Part shown: positions 8,527-17,419 of the stretch, one piece after another
How positions within the stretch are numbered: position 1 is the first letter of the stretch
How the letters are laid out: each line of letters begins with the position of its first letter
From: Stagnihabitans sp038231395
GTDB lineage: Bacteria > Pseudomonadota > Alphaproteobacteria > Rhodobacterales > Rhodobacteraceae
Direction of reading: 5' to 3'
DNA length: 64,000 nucleotides
NCBI GenBank assembly: GCA_038231395.1
Contig: JBBRLL010000011.1
Coordinates: 1 to 64,000 of the forward strand
Notes under the pieces: model-generated
What the model saw: the letters and a program-made list of their open reading frames with translations, nothing else
Database searches by the model: none
What the model was told of the DNA's origin: nothing
Translations under genes and position numbers: made by a program

Positions 8527-8594
8527 GAGGGCGCGGAAATCTCCAAGCCCGCAGCCCGTACCTGAATGCCAGTACCTTAATGCACGAGGCCCAA

Positions 8595-9845
8595 ATGACC
8601 TACCATCCGAAATCCGACTTCATGCGCGTGATGATGGAACGTGGCTTTCTGGCCGATTGCACCGATTATCAGGCGCTGGACGAGGCTTTGGTCAAAGGCG
8701 TGGTGCCGGGTTATATCGGCTTTGATGCAACGGCCAACAGCCTGCATGTCGGCAGTCTGATCCAGATCATGATGCTGCGTTGGTTGCAGAAATCGGGCGG
8801 CAAGCCGATTGTGCTGATGGGTGGCGGCACGACCAAGATCGGCGACCCGAGTTTCCGGGCGGAGGAGCGGCCTTTGCTGACCGACGCCCAGATTGACGCC
8901 AACATCGCCGGGATCAAACAGGCTTTCGCGCCCTATGTGACCTTTGGCGAGGCGGCCACCGATGCCGTCATGGTCAACAATGCCGAATGGCTGGACGGGT
9001 TGAATTACATCGGGTTTCTGCGCGATATCGGCAAGCATTTCTCGGTCAACCGGATGCTGAGTTTCGAAAGCGTGAAGTCGCGGCTGGACCGTGAGCAAAG
9101 TCTGAGCTTTCTGGAATTCAACTACATGATCCTGCAGGCCTATGACTTTCTGGAGCTGAACACGCGCTATGGCTGTCTGGTGCAGATGGGCGGCTCTGAT
9201 CAATGGGGCAACATCGTCAACGGAGTGGACCTGACGCGGCGTGTGGTGGGGGCGGAGGTGTTTGGTCTGACCTCGGCCCTGCTGACCACCTCGGACGGCA
9301 AGAAAATGGGCAAATCGGCCTCGGGTGCCGTGTGGCTGAATGCCGATTTGCTGAGCCCATACGAGTTCTGGCAGTTCTGGAGGAATACCACGGATGCCGA
9401 TGTGGGTCGGTTCCTGAAACTTTACACCGAATTGCCTGTGGAGGAATGTGACAGGCTTGGCGGCTTGCAGGGTTCCGAAATCAACCTTGGCAAGATTGCC
9501 CTGGCCAATGCGGTGACAGGATTGCTGCATGGAGCACAGGCCGCGATGACGGCAGAGGCAACCGCGCGGGAGGTGTTTGAGAAAGGCGGCGTTGGGGAAG
9601 ATTTGCCGACGCTGACCTTGGCCGTGGCCGATGTGGCGGATGGCATCACGGTGGCGCAGTTGTTCGTGCGGGCCGGGCTGGCTGCGACAGGCAAAGACGC
9701 CAAGCGGTTGATCCTTGAAGGCGGGGCGCGGCTGAATGACGACGTCGTGCTGGACGCCGGGCAGCGGATCGGTGCGGGCGAGTTGGCCGAACCCCTGAAG
9801 CTGACGGCGGGCAAAAAGCGGCATGCGCTGGTGGTGTTGGGGTAA
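8595..9845 (+). CDS. tyrS: Tyrosyl-tRNA synthetase
   Basis: The 416-residue class I synthetase charges tRNA-Tyr. The HIGH motif appears as HVGS (51-54) and KMSKS as KMGKS (about 236-240), a common alphaproteobacterial variant. YMILQAYDF and QMGGSDQWGN form the tyrosine pocket, and residues from about 350 form the C-terminal S4-like RNA-binding domain. I chose the ATG at 8595 over one at 8580 because GAGG lies 5 bases before it and MTYHPKSDF is the usual start in the group. It is divergent from anmK and ends before a REPIN-like repeat. Confidence 0.96.
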   Translation: MTYHPKSDFMRVMMERGFLADCTDYQALDEALVKGVVPGYIGFDATANSLHVGSLIQIMMLRWLQKSGGKPIVLMGGGTTKIGDPSFRAEERPLLTDAQIDANIAGIKQAFAPYVTFGEAATDAVMVNNAEWLDGLNYIGFLRDIGKHFSVNRMLSFESVKSRLDREQSLSFLEFNYMILQAYDFLELNTRYGCLVQMGGSDQWGNIVNGVDLTRRVVGAEVFGLTSALLTTSDGKKMGKSASGAVWLNADLLSPYEFWQFWRNTTDADVGRFLKLYTELPVEECDRLGGLQGSEINLGKIALANAVTGLLHGAQAAMTAEATAREVFEKGGVGEDLPTLTLAVADVADGITVAQLFVRAGLAATGKDAKRLILEGGARLNDDVVLDAGQRIGAGELAEPLKLTAGKKRHALVVLG

Positions 9846-9855
9846 GGTTCGGCAA

Positions 9856-10070
9856 GATGGGCAGATTGCCCATCCTACCTTGTACCAAAGTTTGGGATAC
9901 GTGTGGTCCGGGATACCCTGACACGTCCTGCCCAATGCCTGCATCGATCCGGGTTGCGCTTTTGCCCGCCTGAACTGAGGGGTTTTCAAGACCGCGCTGA
10001 CCCCTGACCGCGACCAATATCTTTAAGGCCCCTGCGCCCGGGATTTGGTAGGATGGGCAATCTGCCCATG
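9856..10070. repeat. Family A repeat pair with long spacer, copy 2
   Basis: Inverted arms at 9856-9879 and 10047-10070 carry the same GTAG plus ATGGGCA-N3-TGCCCAT design as at 2777. Here the spacer is 167 bases rather than 29. The first bases of the spacer (TTGTACCAAAGT) resemble those of copy 1 (TTTGCCCAAAAGT), suggesting a shared origin with extra sequence inserted. This fills nearly all of the 307-base gap between the convergent tyrS and cyclophilin genes. No gene is seen in the spacer. Confidence 0.7.
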
Positions 10071-10152
10071 TTCCGCCGTATGCCTGAACCGCAAATTGGC
10101 CGGGATCATCCCCCGGCTCCCCTTCTTTGCTTTGGCCGCTATTCCTTGACCG

Positions 10153-10722
10153 CTATTCCGTGACGGTGACTTTCACCATCACGTCGGGATCTTTGACCTC
10201 ACCATTTTGACCTTCACCGCGCTTGATCGCATCGACTACATCCATGCCTTTGATGACCTTGCCGACGACCGTATATTGGCCATTCAGAAAATCGCCCGGC
10301 GCGAACATGATGAAGAACTGGCTGTTGGCGGAGTTGGGGTCCTGGCTTCGCGCCATGCCGACGATACCACGGGCAAAGGGCACATCGGAAAACTCGGCCT
10401 GCACGTCCGGCATATCAGAGCCGCCCATCCCCGCCATCGCCGTATCGCCGCCCTTTTTGCCGTATTTCACATCGCCGGTCTGCGCCATGAAGCCGTCAAT
10501 CACACGGTGAAAGATGACATTGTCATAGGCGCCGGCCTTGGCCAGCGCGACGATTTGCGCCACGGCTTTCGGCGCTTTGGTGGAGTCCAGATCAATCACG
10601 ATCTCTCCCTTGGCCGCGCCGTCAACCTCGATCACCAGATTGGGGCCGGGGCCATCGCCTTCTGCAAAGACCGGCGTGGACAAAAGGATCAGGGCTGCGG
10701 CTGTCAAAAGGTTACGCAACAT
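10153..10722 (-). CDS. Periplasmic cyclophilin-type peptidyl-prolyl isomerase
   Basis: The 189-residue protein has a signal peptide (hydrophobic to about residue 19, cleavage after PVFA at residue 20), then a single cyclophilin domain with FHRVIDGFMAQTGD, GMARSQDPNSANSQFFIM and the closing VVGKVIKGMDVVD. It catalyses cis-trans proline isomerisation during folding of exported proteins. It overlaps the start region of the upstream cytoplasmic paralogue by 11 bases, so the two are translated from one transcript and form a cytosol/periplasm pair. Confidence 0.93.
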   Translation of the reverse strand: MLRNLLTAAALILLSTPVFAEGDGPGPNLVIEVDGAAKGEIVIDLDSTKAPKAVAQIVALAKAGAYDNVIFHRVIDGFMAQTGDVKYGKKGGDTAMAGMGGSDMPDVQAEFSDVPFARGIVGMARSQDPNSANSQFFIMFAPGDFLNGQYTVVGKVIKGMDVVDAIKRGEGQNGEVKDPDVMVKVTVTE

Positions 10723-11221
10723 CGGCGGCCACCTTCACTGATATCATCCGGTCGGGATTGGCGGCAGGCTCGCCCCTCGTGATGGCATCGACATGCTCCA
10801 TCCCGGAAATCACCCGGCCATAGACCGTGTATTGCTTGTTCAAAAAGTGGTTGTCGGAGAAGTTGATGAAAAACTGGCTGTTGGCGGAATTCGGGCTGGA
10901 CGACCGGGCCGCGCCGATGGTGCCACGGTCATGCGGCAGGGCAGAGAACTCTGCCGGCACATCGGGATACTTCGAACCACCGGTGCCCGCGCGGCGCAGG
11001 TTGAAGTCTTTCTCCATATTGCCATTCTCGACATCACCGGTCTGCGCCATGAAACCCTCGATCACGCGGTGAAAGGCCACGTTGTTATAGGCACCGTCCC
11101 GGGTCAGCTGCTTCATCCGCTCGACATGCTTGGGTGCGACGTCGGGCAGCAACTGCACCACGACCTCACCGCCTTTGAGGGTGATGATCAGCGTGTTCTC
11201 GGGGTCTTTGATATCCGTCAT
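10712..11221 (-). CDS. ppiB: Cytoplasmic cyclophilin-type peptidyl-prolyl isomerase
   Basis: The 169-residue cyclophilin has no signal peptide. The core motifs FHRVIEGFMAQTGD, PNSANSQFFINF and TVYGRVISGMEHVDA include the catalytic Arg and the Gln/Phe pocket residues. It is the first gene of a two-gene operon with the secreted paralogue (11-base overlap) and is divergent from pgk across a 120-base gap. Duplication of this gene with addition of a signal peptide is the likely origin of its neighbour. Confidence 0.93.
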   Translation of the reverse strand: MTDIKDPENTLIITLKGGEVVVQLLPDVAPKHVERMKQLTRDGAYNNVAFHRVIEGFMAQTGDVENGNMEKDFNLRRAGTGGSKYPDVPAEFSALPHDRGTIGAARSSSPNSANSQFFINFSDNHFLNKQYTVYGRVISGMEHVDAITRGEPAANPDRMISVKVAADVA

Positions 11222-11341
11222 GACAAGTCCTTTGCTGTTTGGCTGCGAAACTATCCGAGGTTGCCGGGTAGTCCAAGGGCTGACGGTTGACCTTTGGCCG
11301 CTTTGCGCGGAAAGAGGAGAAATTCAGATCAGGAGGCGGCA

Positions 11342-12520
11342 ATGGCCTGGAAGACGATGGACGACGTGGCACTGGCGGGCAAGGTCGTGCTGACCCGTGT
11401 CGATATCAACGTGCCGATGGAGGACGATGCCGTCACCGACACCACCCGCATCGACAAGATCCGCCCAACGGTGGAGGATATCATTGCGCGTGGTGGCCAA
11501 GTGGTGCTTCTGGCGCATTTTGGCCGCCCGAAAGGCAAGGTCGTGCCAGAGATGAGCCTGCGCCGCGTTTTGCCTGCGCTGGAAGCCTCTTTGGGGCGCA
11601 AAGTGACGTTCATGGAACGTCCGGACCGCGCTGCGATTGCCGCTTTGCCTTCGGATTCGGTGATTTTGGTGGAAAACACCCGCTTTTCGCCGTTGGAAGA
11701 GGCGAATGACCCCGGAATGGCGCGCTTTCTGGCCGGTCTGGGCGATGTGTTCTGCAATGACGCCTTTTCTGCGGCGCACCGCGCCCATGCGTCAACCGAA
11801 GGTGTAGCATATCTGCTGCCAAGTTTCGCCGGTCGCCTGATGGAGGAAGAGTTGCGCGCCCTTGAAGCGGCTCTTGGCCAGCCCGTGCGCCCGGTGGTGG
11901 CCGTGGTGGGCGGCGCCAAGGTTTCCAGCAAGCTGGACCTTTTGGGCAATCTGGTGACCAAGGTCGATCATCTGGTGATCGGTGGCGGCATGGCGAACAC
12001 TTTTCTGGTGGCACAGGGCTTTGAGGTCGGCAAATCTCTCGCCGAGCGGGACATGGCCGCGACAGCACTGGAAATTGTCGCCAAGGCCAAGGCAGCGGGC
12101 TGTGTCATCCATCTGCCGTCGGATGTGGTGGTGGCAGCCGAGTTCAAAGCCGGGGCAGCCAACAAGGTCGTGGCGGTCAGGGATTGCCCCGCCGACATGA
12201 TGATTCTGGATGCCGGGCCAGTGACCGTGACCGAGATTGCAAAGGTTTTTGCCGCCTGCAAAACGCTGATCTGGAACGGCCCGTTGGGCGCTTTCGAGAT
12301 TGCCCCGTTCGACGCCGCCACCACGGCTGCGGCGCAGGCAGCGGCCACTTTGACCAAGGCGGGCAAGCTGGTGTCGGTGGCCGGCGGCGGTGACACAGTC
12401 TCGGCGCTGAACCACGCCGGTGTTGCCAGCGATTTCACCTTTATCTCCACCGCTGGCGGCGCGTTTCTGGAGTGGATGGAAGGCAAGACCTTGCCGGGGG
12501 TTGCGGCTCTGATGGGGTAA
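11342..12520 (+). CDS. pgk: Phosphoglycerate kinase
   Basis: The 392-residue glycolytic enzyme transfers phosphate from 1,3-bisphosphoglycerate to ADP. Family motifs are intact: VLTRVDINVP near the N-terminus, LAHFGRPKG, the substrate-binding NTRF and NDAFSAAHRAHAST, VVGGAKVSSKLDLL at the hinge, and the nucleotide-binding WNGPLGAFE and GGGDTVSAL. A longer frame opens at 11294, but AGGAGG at 11331-11336 sits 5 bases before the ATG at 11342, which gives the family-normal N-terminus. It appears monocistronic, divergent from the cyclophilins. Confidence 0.97.
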   Translation: MAWKTMDDVALAGKVVLTRVDINVPMEDDAVTDTTRIDKIRPTVEDIIARGGQVVLLAHFGRPKGKVVPEMSLRRVLPALEASLGRKVTFMERPDRAAIAALPSDSVILVENTRFSPLEEANDPGMARFLAGLGDVFCNDAFSAAHRAHASTEGVAYLLPSFAGRLMEEELRALEAALGQPVRPVVAVVGGAKVSSKLDLLGNLVTKVDHLVIGGGMANTFLVAQGFEVGKSLAERDMAATALEIVAKAKAAGCVIHLPSDVVVAAEFKAGAANKVVAVRDCPADMMILDAGPVTVTEIAKVFAACKTLIWNGPLGAFEIAPFDAATTAAAQAAATLTKAGKLVSVAGGGDTVSALNHAGVASDFTFISTAGGAFLEWMEGKTLPGVAALMG

Positions 12521-12691
12521 GGCGCTTTGGGCGAAAATATCTGAGCCAGACTGCCAGGCGAAGATGCAGGAACCCGCGTGCAGGCCCAACTTTTCAAGCG
12601 GCAGCACTGCTTTGGCGACCGGCAGACTCCTGTTGAGGCTACCGGATAGCCACGCGGCGGGCTTCCCTGAACCCATCTTTGAGTGACCGTT

Positions 12692-13453
12692 TCAGAACCG
12701 TCCGGTGGCGGCCATCCAGACCAATCCGCCGCGTTTGCGGAACTCTGACAGGGCGAGGCTGCCTTCGGCGACCCGGGTCGGGTTGTCATGGACCTGCCGC
12801 AACAAGGGGGCTGCCTGCCACGCCGTCAAAGCAGCCGGGGCAGCCGCGGCGAAAAGGCTGCGTTGCGCGCGGGCGATTTTCAGATGGTTCAGGCCCTCGG
12901 CTGCAAGGGAGCGGACGGCTTGCGGACTGGGGTCAACCAAAGGTTGCAAGTTGCGCGCGGTCAGCGCGGGCACGGCGCGCAGGTAGGTGGCAAGGCCGGA
13001 CGCCCAGCCCAACGCGCGAAAGCCGGTTTCGGCGGCGGGATTTGCACCCAAAGCCAGCGCAGCGGCCCAGACCAGCGTGGCAGATGTATCCTCGATATAC
13101 GCATCAAAAGCGCTGGCGGTGGCGAAGGGTTGGCGCGTGATGTCGTGACGCCGCGCCTCGATGATGCGGTCCAGCAGCGCTGTCAGGACCGGAGTTTCCT
13201 GAACAAGCGCATGAAGCGGGGCTGCGATATCATGCGCGCGTGGCGTGGCGGAGGTCAGCATGTCGCGCCAGAATTGCAGGCGCATTTCGGCGATCAGGGG
13301 TTGCTGGGTCACCCACGGGGCGCGGGCCACCTCCAGATTGAAGGCGTAAAGCGTGAACAATTTGGCGCGGGCTTTGACCGGCACGGCCATGATGGCGGCA
13401 AAGCGGTCAGGGTCGCCGCGTTCGACAAGGCCTGCACAGGCGTCAAGGCTCAT
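12692..13453 (-). CDS. Squalene/phytoene synthase-fold protein lacking the catalytic Asp motifs (NDUFAF6-like)
   Basis: The 253-residue all-helical protein belongs to the trans-isoprenyl diphosphate synthase superfamily by pattern (ARAKLFTLYAFNLEVAR, EMRLQFWRDML, ATYLRAVPAL). However, the Asp-rich DxxxD motifs that bind Mg2+-diphosphate in true synthases are absent: the second is replaced by YIEDTSATL. This is the pattern of NDUFAF6-type proteins, which assist assembly of respiratory complex I, so a non-catalytic assembly role is the better inference. It is the last gene of a four-gene minus-strand operon with cysS, cimA and a lipoprotein, overlapping the lipoprotein stop by 4 bases. Confidence 0.75.
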   Translation of the reverse strand: MSLDACAGLVERGDPDRFAAIMAVPVKARAKLFTLYAFNLEVARAPWVTQQPLIAEMRLQFWRDMLTSATPRAHDIAAPLHALVQETPVLTALLDRIIEARRHDITRQPFATASAFDAYIEDTSATLVWAAALALGANPAAETGFRALGWASGLATYLRAVPALTARNLQPLVDPSPQAVRSLAAEGLNHLKIARAQRSLFAAAAPAALTAWQAAPLLRQVHDNPTRVAEGSLALSEFRKRGGLVWMAATGRF

Positions 13454-13884
13454 GGTTGGGACAAGGTGGCCAAGACATGCGACATCAGGGCTGCCATCGC
13501 CTCATCCGGGCAAGCGGAGGAGGCTAGGTCAAACCCTGCCACCGGGGGTGACGCGGTGACCTGATCCAACCCGTAATCGAGGCACTGCTGGGCATGCGGT
13601 TTGATCGCCCGCCGGGTCGCAGCCCCTTTCGCCGCCAGAACCGCTGCGGCTTTGGCATAGGTGCCGGGCGCTGCGTGCTGCACCACCCGCACGGGCGGCT
13701 TTCCAGCCGAAGCATTGGTGCTGATCAGCGTACCATCGGCATAGATCTGCGTGCTGGAACTGCCAAAGAAGCTGCCCGTAGACACGGTGATCACCGCCGT
13801 TTCCGCCGACGGCTCTGGTGTCACCGCGTCACAGGCTGACAGCAGCAACGCCACGACCAGCAGGCTGGAGTGCATCCGTGTCAT
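13450..13884 (-). CDS. Predicted lipoprotein of unknown function
   Basis: The 144-residue protein has a typical lipoprotein signal: hydrophobic stretch then lipobox LLSAC with Cys18, predicting export and lipidation. The mature part is alanine-rich with a second Cys pair (Cys101 and about 124) that could form a disulfide. I do not recognise the family. Its start overlaps the cimA stop and its stop overlaps the next start, each by 4 bases, so expression is tied to cysS and cimA although no metabolic link is evident. Confidence 0.75.
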   Translation of the reverse strand: MTRMHSSLLVVALLLSACDAVTPEPSAETAVITVSTGSFFGSSSTQIYADGTLISTNASAGKPPVRVVQHAAPGTYAKAAAVLAAKGAATRRAIKPHAQQCLDYGLDQVTASPPVAGFDLASSACPDEAMAALMSHVLATLSQP

Positions 13885-15515
13885 CCGCCCTGCCCCTCGC
13901 CCGAGGTCACATCCCGGATCAGTTTCCAGGTGATCGCATCCAGAAGCGCCTCAAAACTCGCGTCGACAATATTAGCCGAGACGCCGACGGTACTCCAGCG
14001 GTTGCCGTTGCTGTCTTCGCTGTCGATGACGACGCGGGTGACAGCCTCGGTGCCGCCTTGCGTGATGCGGACCTTGAAATCCACCAGATGCAGGTCGTTG
14101 ATGATCGCCTGATAAGGACCAAGGTCTTTGGCAAGGGCTTTGGACAGGGCGTTGACCGGGCCACGGTCGGCACCGGACTCGTCGACCGAATCGCTGACCG
14201 ACATCATCACCTGATCGCCGATCTTCACCACCACCACAGCTTCCGACAGGGTGACATTGGCCCCGGTTGAGGATTTGCGCCGCTCAACGGTGACGCGGTA
14301 GCGGGTGACCTCGAAGAACGCCGGGCACAGGCCCAGTTCGCGCCGGGCCAGCAGTTCAAAAGAGGCTTGCGCCCCGTCATAGGCATAGCCCTGATCCTCG
14401 CGGTCTTTCACCACGTCGAGGATGCGCGACAGGCGGTCATCCCCGGCAGCAATGTGGATGCCGATGGCGTTCAGCCGGGCCCGCAGGTTGGACTGGCCGG
14501 CCTGATTGCTCATCGGGATGACGCGGGCGTTGCCCACAACGGCCGGGTCCACGTGTTCGTAAGTCGAGGGGTTTTTCAGGATGGCGCTGGCATGCAGCCC
14601 CGCCTTGTGCGCGAAAGCCGACGCGCCGACATAGGGGGCTTGCCGCAAGGGTACACGGTTCAGGATGTCATCCAGCATCCGGCTGTCGCGCAACAAACCC
14701 TTCAGCGCCTGCGCGGTGATGCCGGTTGCAAACTGGCTGGCATAGGGTTCCTTCAGCAGCAAAGTCGGGATCAGCGTGGTCAGGTTGGCATTGCCGCAGC
14801 GTTCGCCCAAGCCGTTCAAGGTACCCTGGATCTGGCGCACCCCGGCATCAACGGCGGCGAGGGAGTTGGCGACGGCGTTGCCGGTGTCATCATGGCAATG
14901 GATGCCGAGGTGGCTGCCGGGAAGACCCGAGGCGATCACCTCGCTGACGATCCGGTGGATGTCATGGGGCAAGGTACCGCCATTGGTGTCACACAGCACC
15001 AGCCAGCGCGCCCCGGCATCCTTGGCGGCGTTCAGGCAGGACAGCGCATAGGCGGGGTTGGCCTTGTAGCCGTCAAAGAAGTGTTCCGCATCAAACAGCG
15101 CTTCACGGCCTTTGGCCACCACATGGGCAAAGCTGTCGGCGATGGCTTGACGGTTTTCGTCCAGCGTCACACCCAAGGCCGTGGTGACATGAAACTCGTG
15201 CGTTTTGCCGACCAGACAGACGGCGGGGGTGTTGGCGTTCAGAACCGCCGCCAGCACGTCATCATTGTCAGCCGAGCGTCCCACCCGCTTGGTCATCCCG
15301 AACGCCGTCATGATGGCGCGGGTCTGGGGCGGGTTGGCGAAGAACTCCGAGTCCGTCGGGTTCGCCCCCGGCCAACCGCCCTCGATGTAGTCAAGACCGA
15401 GGCCATCCAGAGCCACGGCGATCTGCCGCTTTTCCGCAGTGGAGAACTGGACGCCCTGGGTTTGCTGGCCATCTCGGAGCGTGGTGTCGAAGAGGGAAAG
15501 GCGGGAGGGGGTCAT
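13881..15515 (-). CDS. cimA: (R)-citramalate synthase
   Basis: The 544-residue enzyme condenses pyruvate and acetyl-CoA to citramalate, the threonine-independent route to 2-oxobutyrate and isoleucine. The HMGL-type barrel begins with DTTLRDG (10-16) and carries the metal ligands HCHDD (206-210) and NGLGERCGN. A LeuA-type regulatory dimer domain occupies about residues 400-540, as in isoleucine-inhibited CimA. The length and C-terminal domain separate it from 2-isopropylmalate synthase. It overlaps the cysS stop by 4 bases and the lipoprotein start by 4 bases, placing it in the middle of a tightly packed operon. Confidence 0.93.
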   Translation of the reverse strand: MTPSRLSLFDTTLRDGQQTQGVQFSTAEKRQIAVALDGLGLDYIEGGWPGANPTDSEFFANPPQTRAIMTAFGMTKRVGRSADNDDVLAAVLNANTPAVCLVGKTHEFHVTTALGVTLDENRQAIADSFAHVVAKGREALFDAEHFFDGYKANPAYALSCLNAAKDAGARWLVLCDTNGGTLPHDIHRIVSEVIASGLPGSHLGIHCHDDTGNAVANSLAAVDAGVRQIQGTLNGLGERCGNANLTTLIPTLLLKEPYASQFATGITAQALKGLLRDSRMLDDILNRVPLRQAPYVGASAFAHKAGLHASAILKNPSTYEHVDPAVVGNARVIPMSNQAGQSNLRARLNAIGIHIAAGDDRLSRILDVVKDREDQGYAYDGAQASFELLARRELGLCPAFFEVTRYRVTVERRKSSTGANVTLSEAVVVVKIGDQVMMSVSDSVDESGADRGPVNALSKALAKDLGPYQAIINDLHLVDFKVRITQGGTEAVTRVVIDSEDSNGNRWSTVGVSANIVDASFEALLDAITWKLIRDVTSGEGQGG

Positions 15516-17005
15516 TTCAGTTCCCCTTGGACCAAGTCTTCAAACCTTTTAAGGTCAAAGTTCGAGAGAAAATGGACATCAACTCCCCCCAACTTGGTCA
15601 CGCTTACCTTCACTCCACATTCTTCGAACGCTCTTTTAGCACGGTCTGCATCCGCGAAGTTCTTCGCGTCGCGGAGACTGCCGTAATTGCTTATCCAACT
15701 CTGGACATAGCCTATTGCGGGAACATCAACACCGTCATCTGCCGAAATACCGCCAGCTAGTGTCTCAGAGCGGACCCAGCTTACTTCCGAAGGGAAGCCA
15801 AGAAACAGCATTCCGGCCTTGAGGTCGGCAAACATACCGCGCTTCTGGAAATCGCGCAGATGAACGATTGCCAGATGGGTGTTCAAGTCATCACTTAATG
15901 CTTCAACCAATTCTTTTGGCGGTTCGAAGCTTGGTTCAACATCGCCGGTCAATCGATACCATTGCGTCAAGGTCTGTTTTGCCTGAGCCGCCTTCTCTGC
16001 CGTCCAGTCCATCGGCTTGCTGTAATGGGTACTGAGGAAGACAAACCGGATCACCTCGCCCGGCACGCCCTGATCCAGCAAATCCCGCACGGTGAAGAAG
16101 TTGCCGAGGGATTTGGACATCTTCTTGCCCTCGACCTGCAGCATTTCGTTGTGCATCCAGACGTTGGCAAACCCGGCTTCCGGGTGGACGCAGGCGCTTT
16201 GGGCGATCTCGTTTTCGTGGTGGGGGAATTGCAGGTCCAGACCGCCGCCGTGGATGTCGAAAGCGTGGGGGTGGTTCAGGGCCTGCGCCGACAGGCGGCC
16301 GGCGTCTTTCGGGTTCAGCCACAGCAGTTCGTCGGCCATCGCGCTGCATTCGATGTGCCAGCCGGGGCGGCCTCGGCCCCAGGGGCTGTCCCAGCCGGGC
16401 AGGTCGGCGTCGGAGGGTTTCCACAGGACGAAATCCATCGGGTCTTCTTTGAAGGGGGCAATTTCGATGCGGGCGCCGGCAATCATGTCATCGACCGACC
16501 GACCCGACAAAGCGCCGTAGTTCTTGTAGCTGCGGACGCGAAACAGGACGTGACCGGCCTTTTCATAGGCGTGACCCAAAGCGATCAGGCTTTCGATCAT
16601 CGTGACCATCTGTGGCACAAAATCGGTGGCGCGTGGCTCCGCCGTCGGCCGCAAGGCACCCAAAGCGTCCATGTCGGCGTGATACCAGCCGATGGTTTCC
16701 TCGGTCCGCTCGCGGATCAGCGCCTCCACACTGCGGGGATCGCCTGCGGCTTTGCGCGCCGCTGCGGTGGCGTTGATCTTGTCATCTATGTCCGTGAAGT
16801 TGCGCACGTAAGTGACATGATCCGGGCCGTAGACATGGCGCAGCAGGCGGTAAAGCGTGTCAAACACCACCACGGGACGGGCGTTGCCCAGATGAGCGCG
16901 GTCATAGACGGTGGGGCCGCAGACATACATGCGGACGTTGGAGGCATCAATCGGCTTTAAAATCTCTTTCGCCCGTGTCGCCGTGTTGTGCAGACGGATC
17001 GTCAT
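15512..17005 (-). CDS. cysS: Cysteinyl-tRNA synthetase
   Basis: The 497-residue class I synthetase has zinc/cysteine-binding Cys29 (MYVCGPTVYD), HIGH as HLGN (38-41), FPHHENEIAQS, and KMSKS near residue 297. The ATG at 17005, with GGAGGG 6 bases upstream, is preferred to an open frame 20 codons longer. The last ~138 codons (15512-15930) are visibly richer in A/T and use different codons from the rest, and the protein ends with a tail (FLSNFDLKRFEDLVQGELK) longer than usual for the family. The anticodon-binding helix bundle is nonetheless recognisable (ADADRAKRAFEECGVKV). The gene is first of the cysS-cimA operon. Confidence 0.94.
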   Translation of the reverse strand: MTIRLHNTATRAKEILKPIDASNVRMYVCGPTVYDRAHLGNARPVVVFDTLYRLLRHVYGPDHVTYVRNFTDIDDKINATAAARKAAGDPRSVEALIRERTEETIGWYHADMDALGALRPTAEPRATDFVPQMVTMIESLIALGHAYEKAGHVLFRVRSYKNYGALSGRSVDDMIAGARIEIAPFKEDPMDFVLWKPSDADLPGWDSPWGRGRPGWHIECSAMADELLWLNPKDAGRLSAQALNHPHAFDIHGGGLDLQFPHHENEIAQSACVHPEAGFANVWMHNEMLQVEGKKMSKSLGNFFTVRDLLDQGVPGEVIRFVFLSTHYSKPMDWTAEKAAQAKQTLTQWYRLTGDVEPSFEPPKELVEALSDDLNTHLAIVHLRDFQKRGMFADLKAGMLFLGFPSEVSWVRSETLAGGISADDGVDVPAIGYVQSWISNYGSLRDAKNFADADRAKRAFEECGVKVSVTKLGGVDVHFLSNFDLKRFEDLVQGELK

Positions 17006-17419
17006 CCCAAACCCTCCAAACGCTGTGCCCGTTGCCGTGACCGGCCCCTTTTGCGAAAACCGCACACCCTGTCAGCTGATGCATCCCGTCCACCCTGAGG
17101 GCGGAACCGGTTTCGTTGCAAAGGGACGAAAGGACGGGCCCGCCTGACAAAGTCAGCCGGTAATGCAGCACATCTGGATGGTGCGGTTGTCCGTCATGCG
17201 GCGCTGTCTACCGAAAGACGGCAGCCAAACCAAGGGAAAAATCGGGTCAGGGCCGTGATCGGGTTGGGATAAAAGGCGGGGGGGTGATTCACTGGTTCAG
17301 ATTGCGGCACGTCCGGCCAAAGTCGGGGTCTGCTACAAGGTCAGCGCGCGGCAAAAGTCTCGGCGAGGGTCCGGCCAAGATCTGGGTCGGGGAACACCGC
17401 CGACCCAGTCCCGGTAAAC
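17006..17419. other. Gap upstream of cysS without a recognisable gene
   Basis: No frame here has a credible start, ribosome binding site and protein-like composition. The only structure seen is a repeated GTCCGGCCAA motif (17311-17320 and 17369-17378) with similar flanking sequence, probably a small local duplication. The cysS promoter should lie in the left part of this gap. Confidence 0.5.

Noticed and set aside
8577..9989. Long minus-strand frame opposite tyrS
   Set aside because: Antisense to an unmistakable tyrosyl-tRNA synthetase; composition is His/Gln/Arg-rich as expected of a shadow frame.
15512..17005. cysS as a pseudogene because of its odd 3' end
   Set aside because: The frame is intact, the catalytic motifs are complete and the C-terminal helical domain is recognisable, so it is read as functional.
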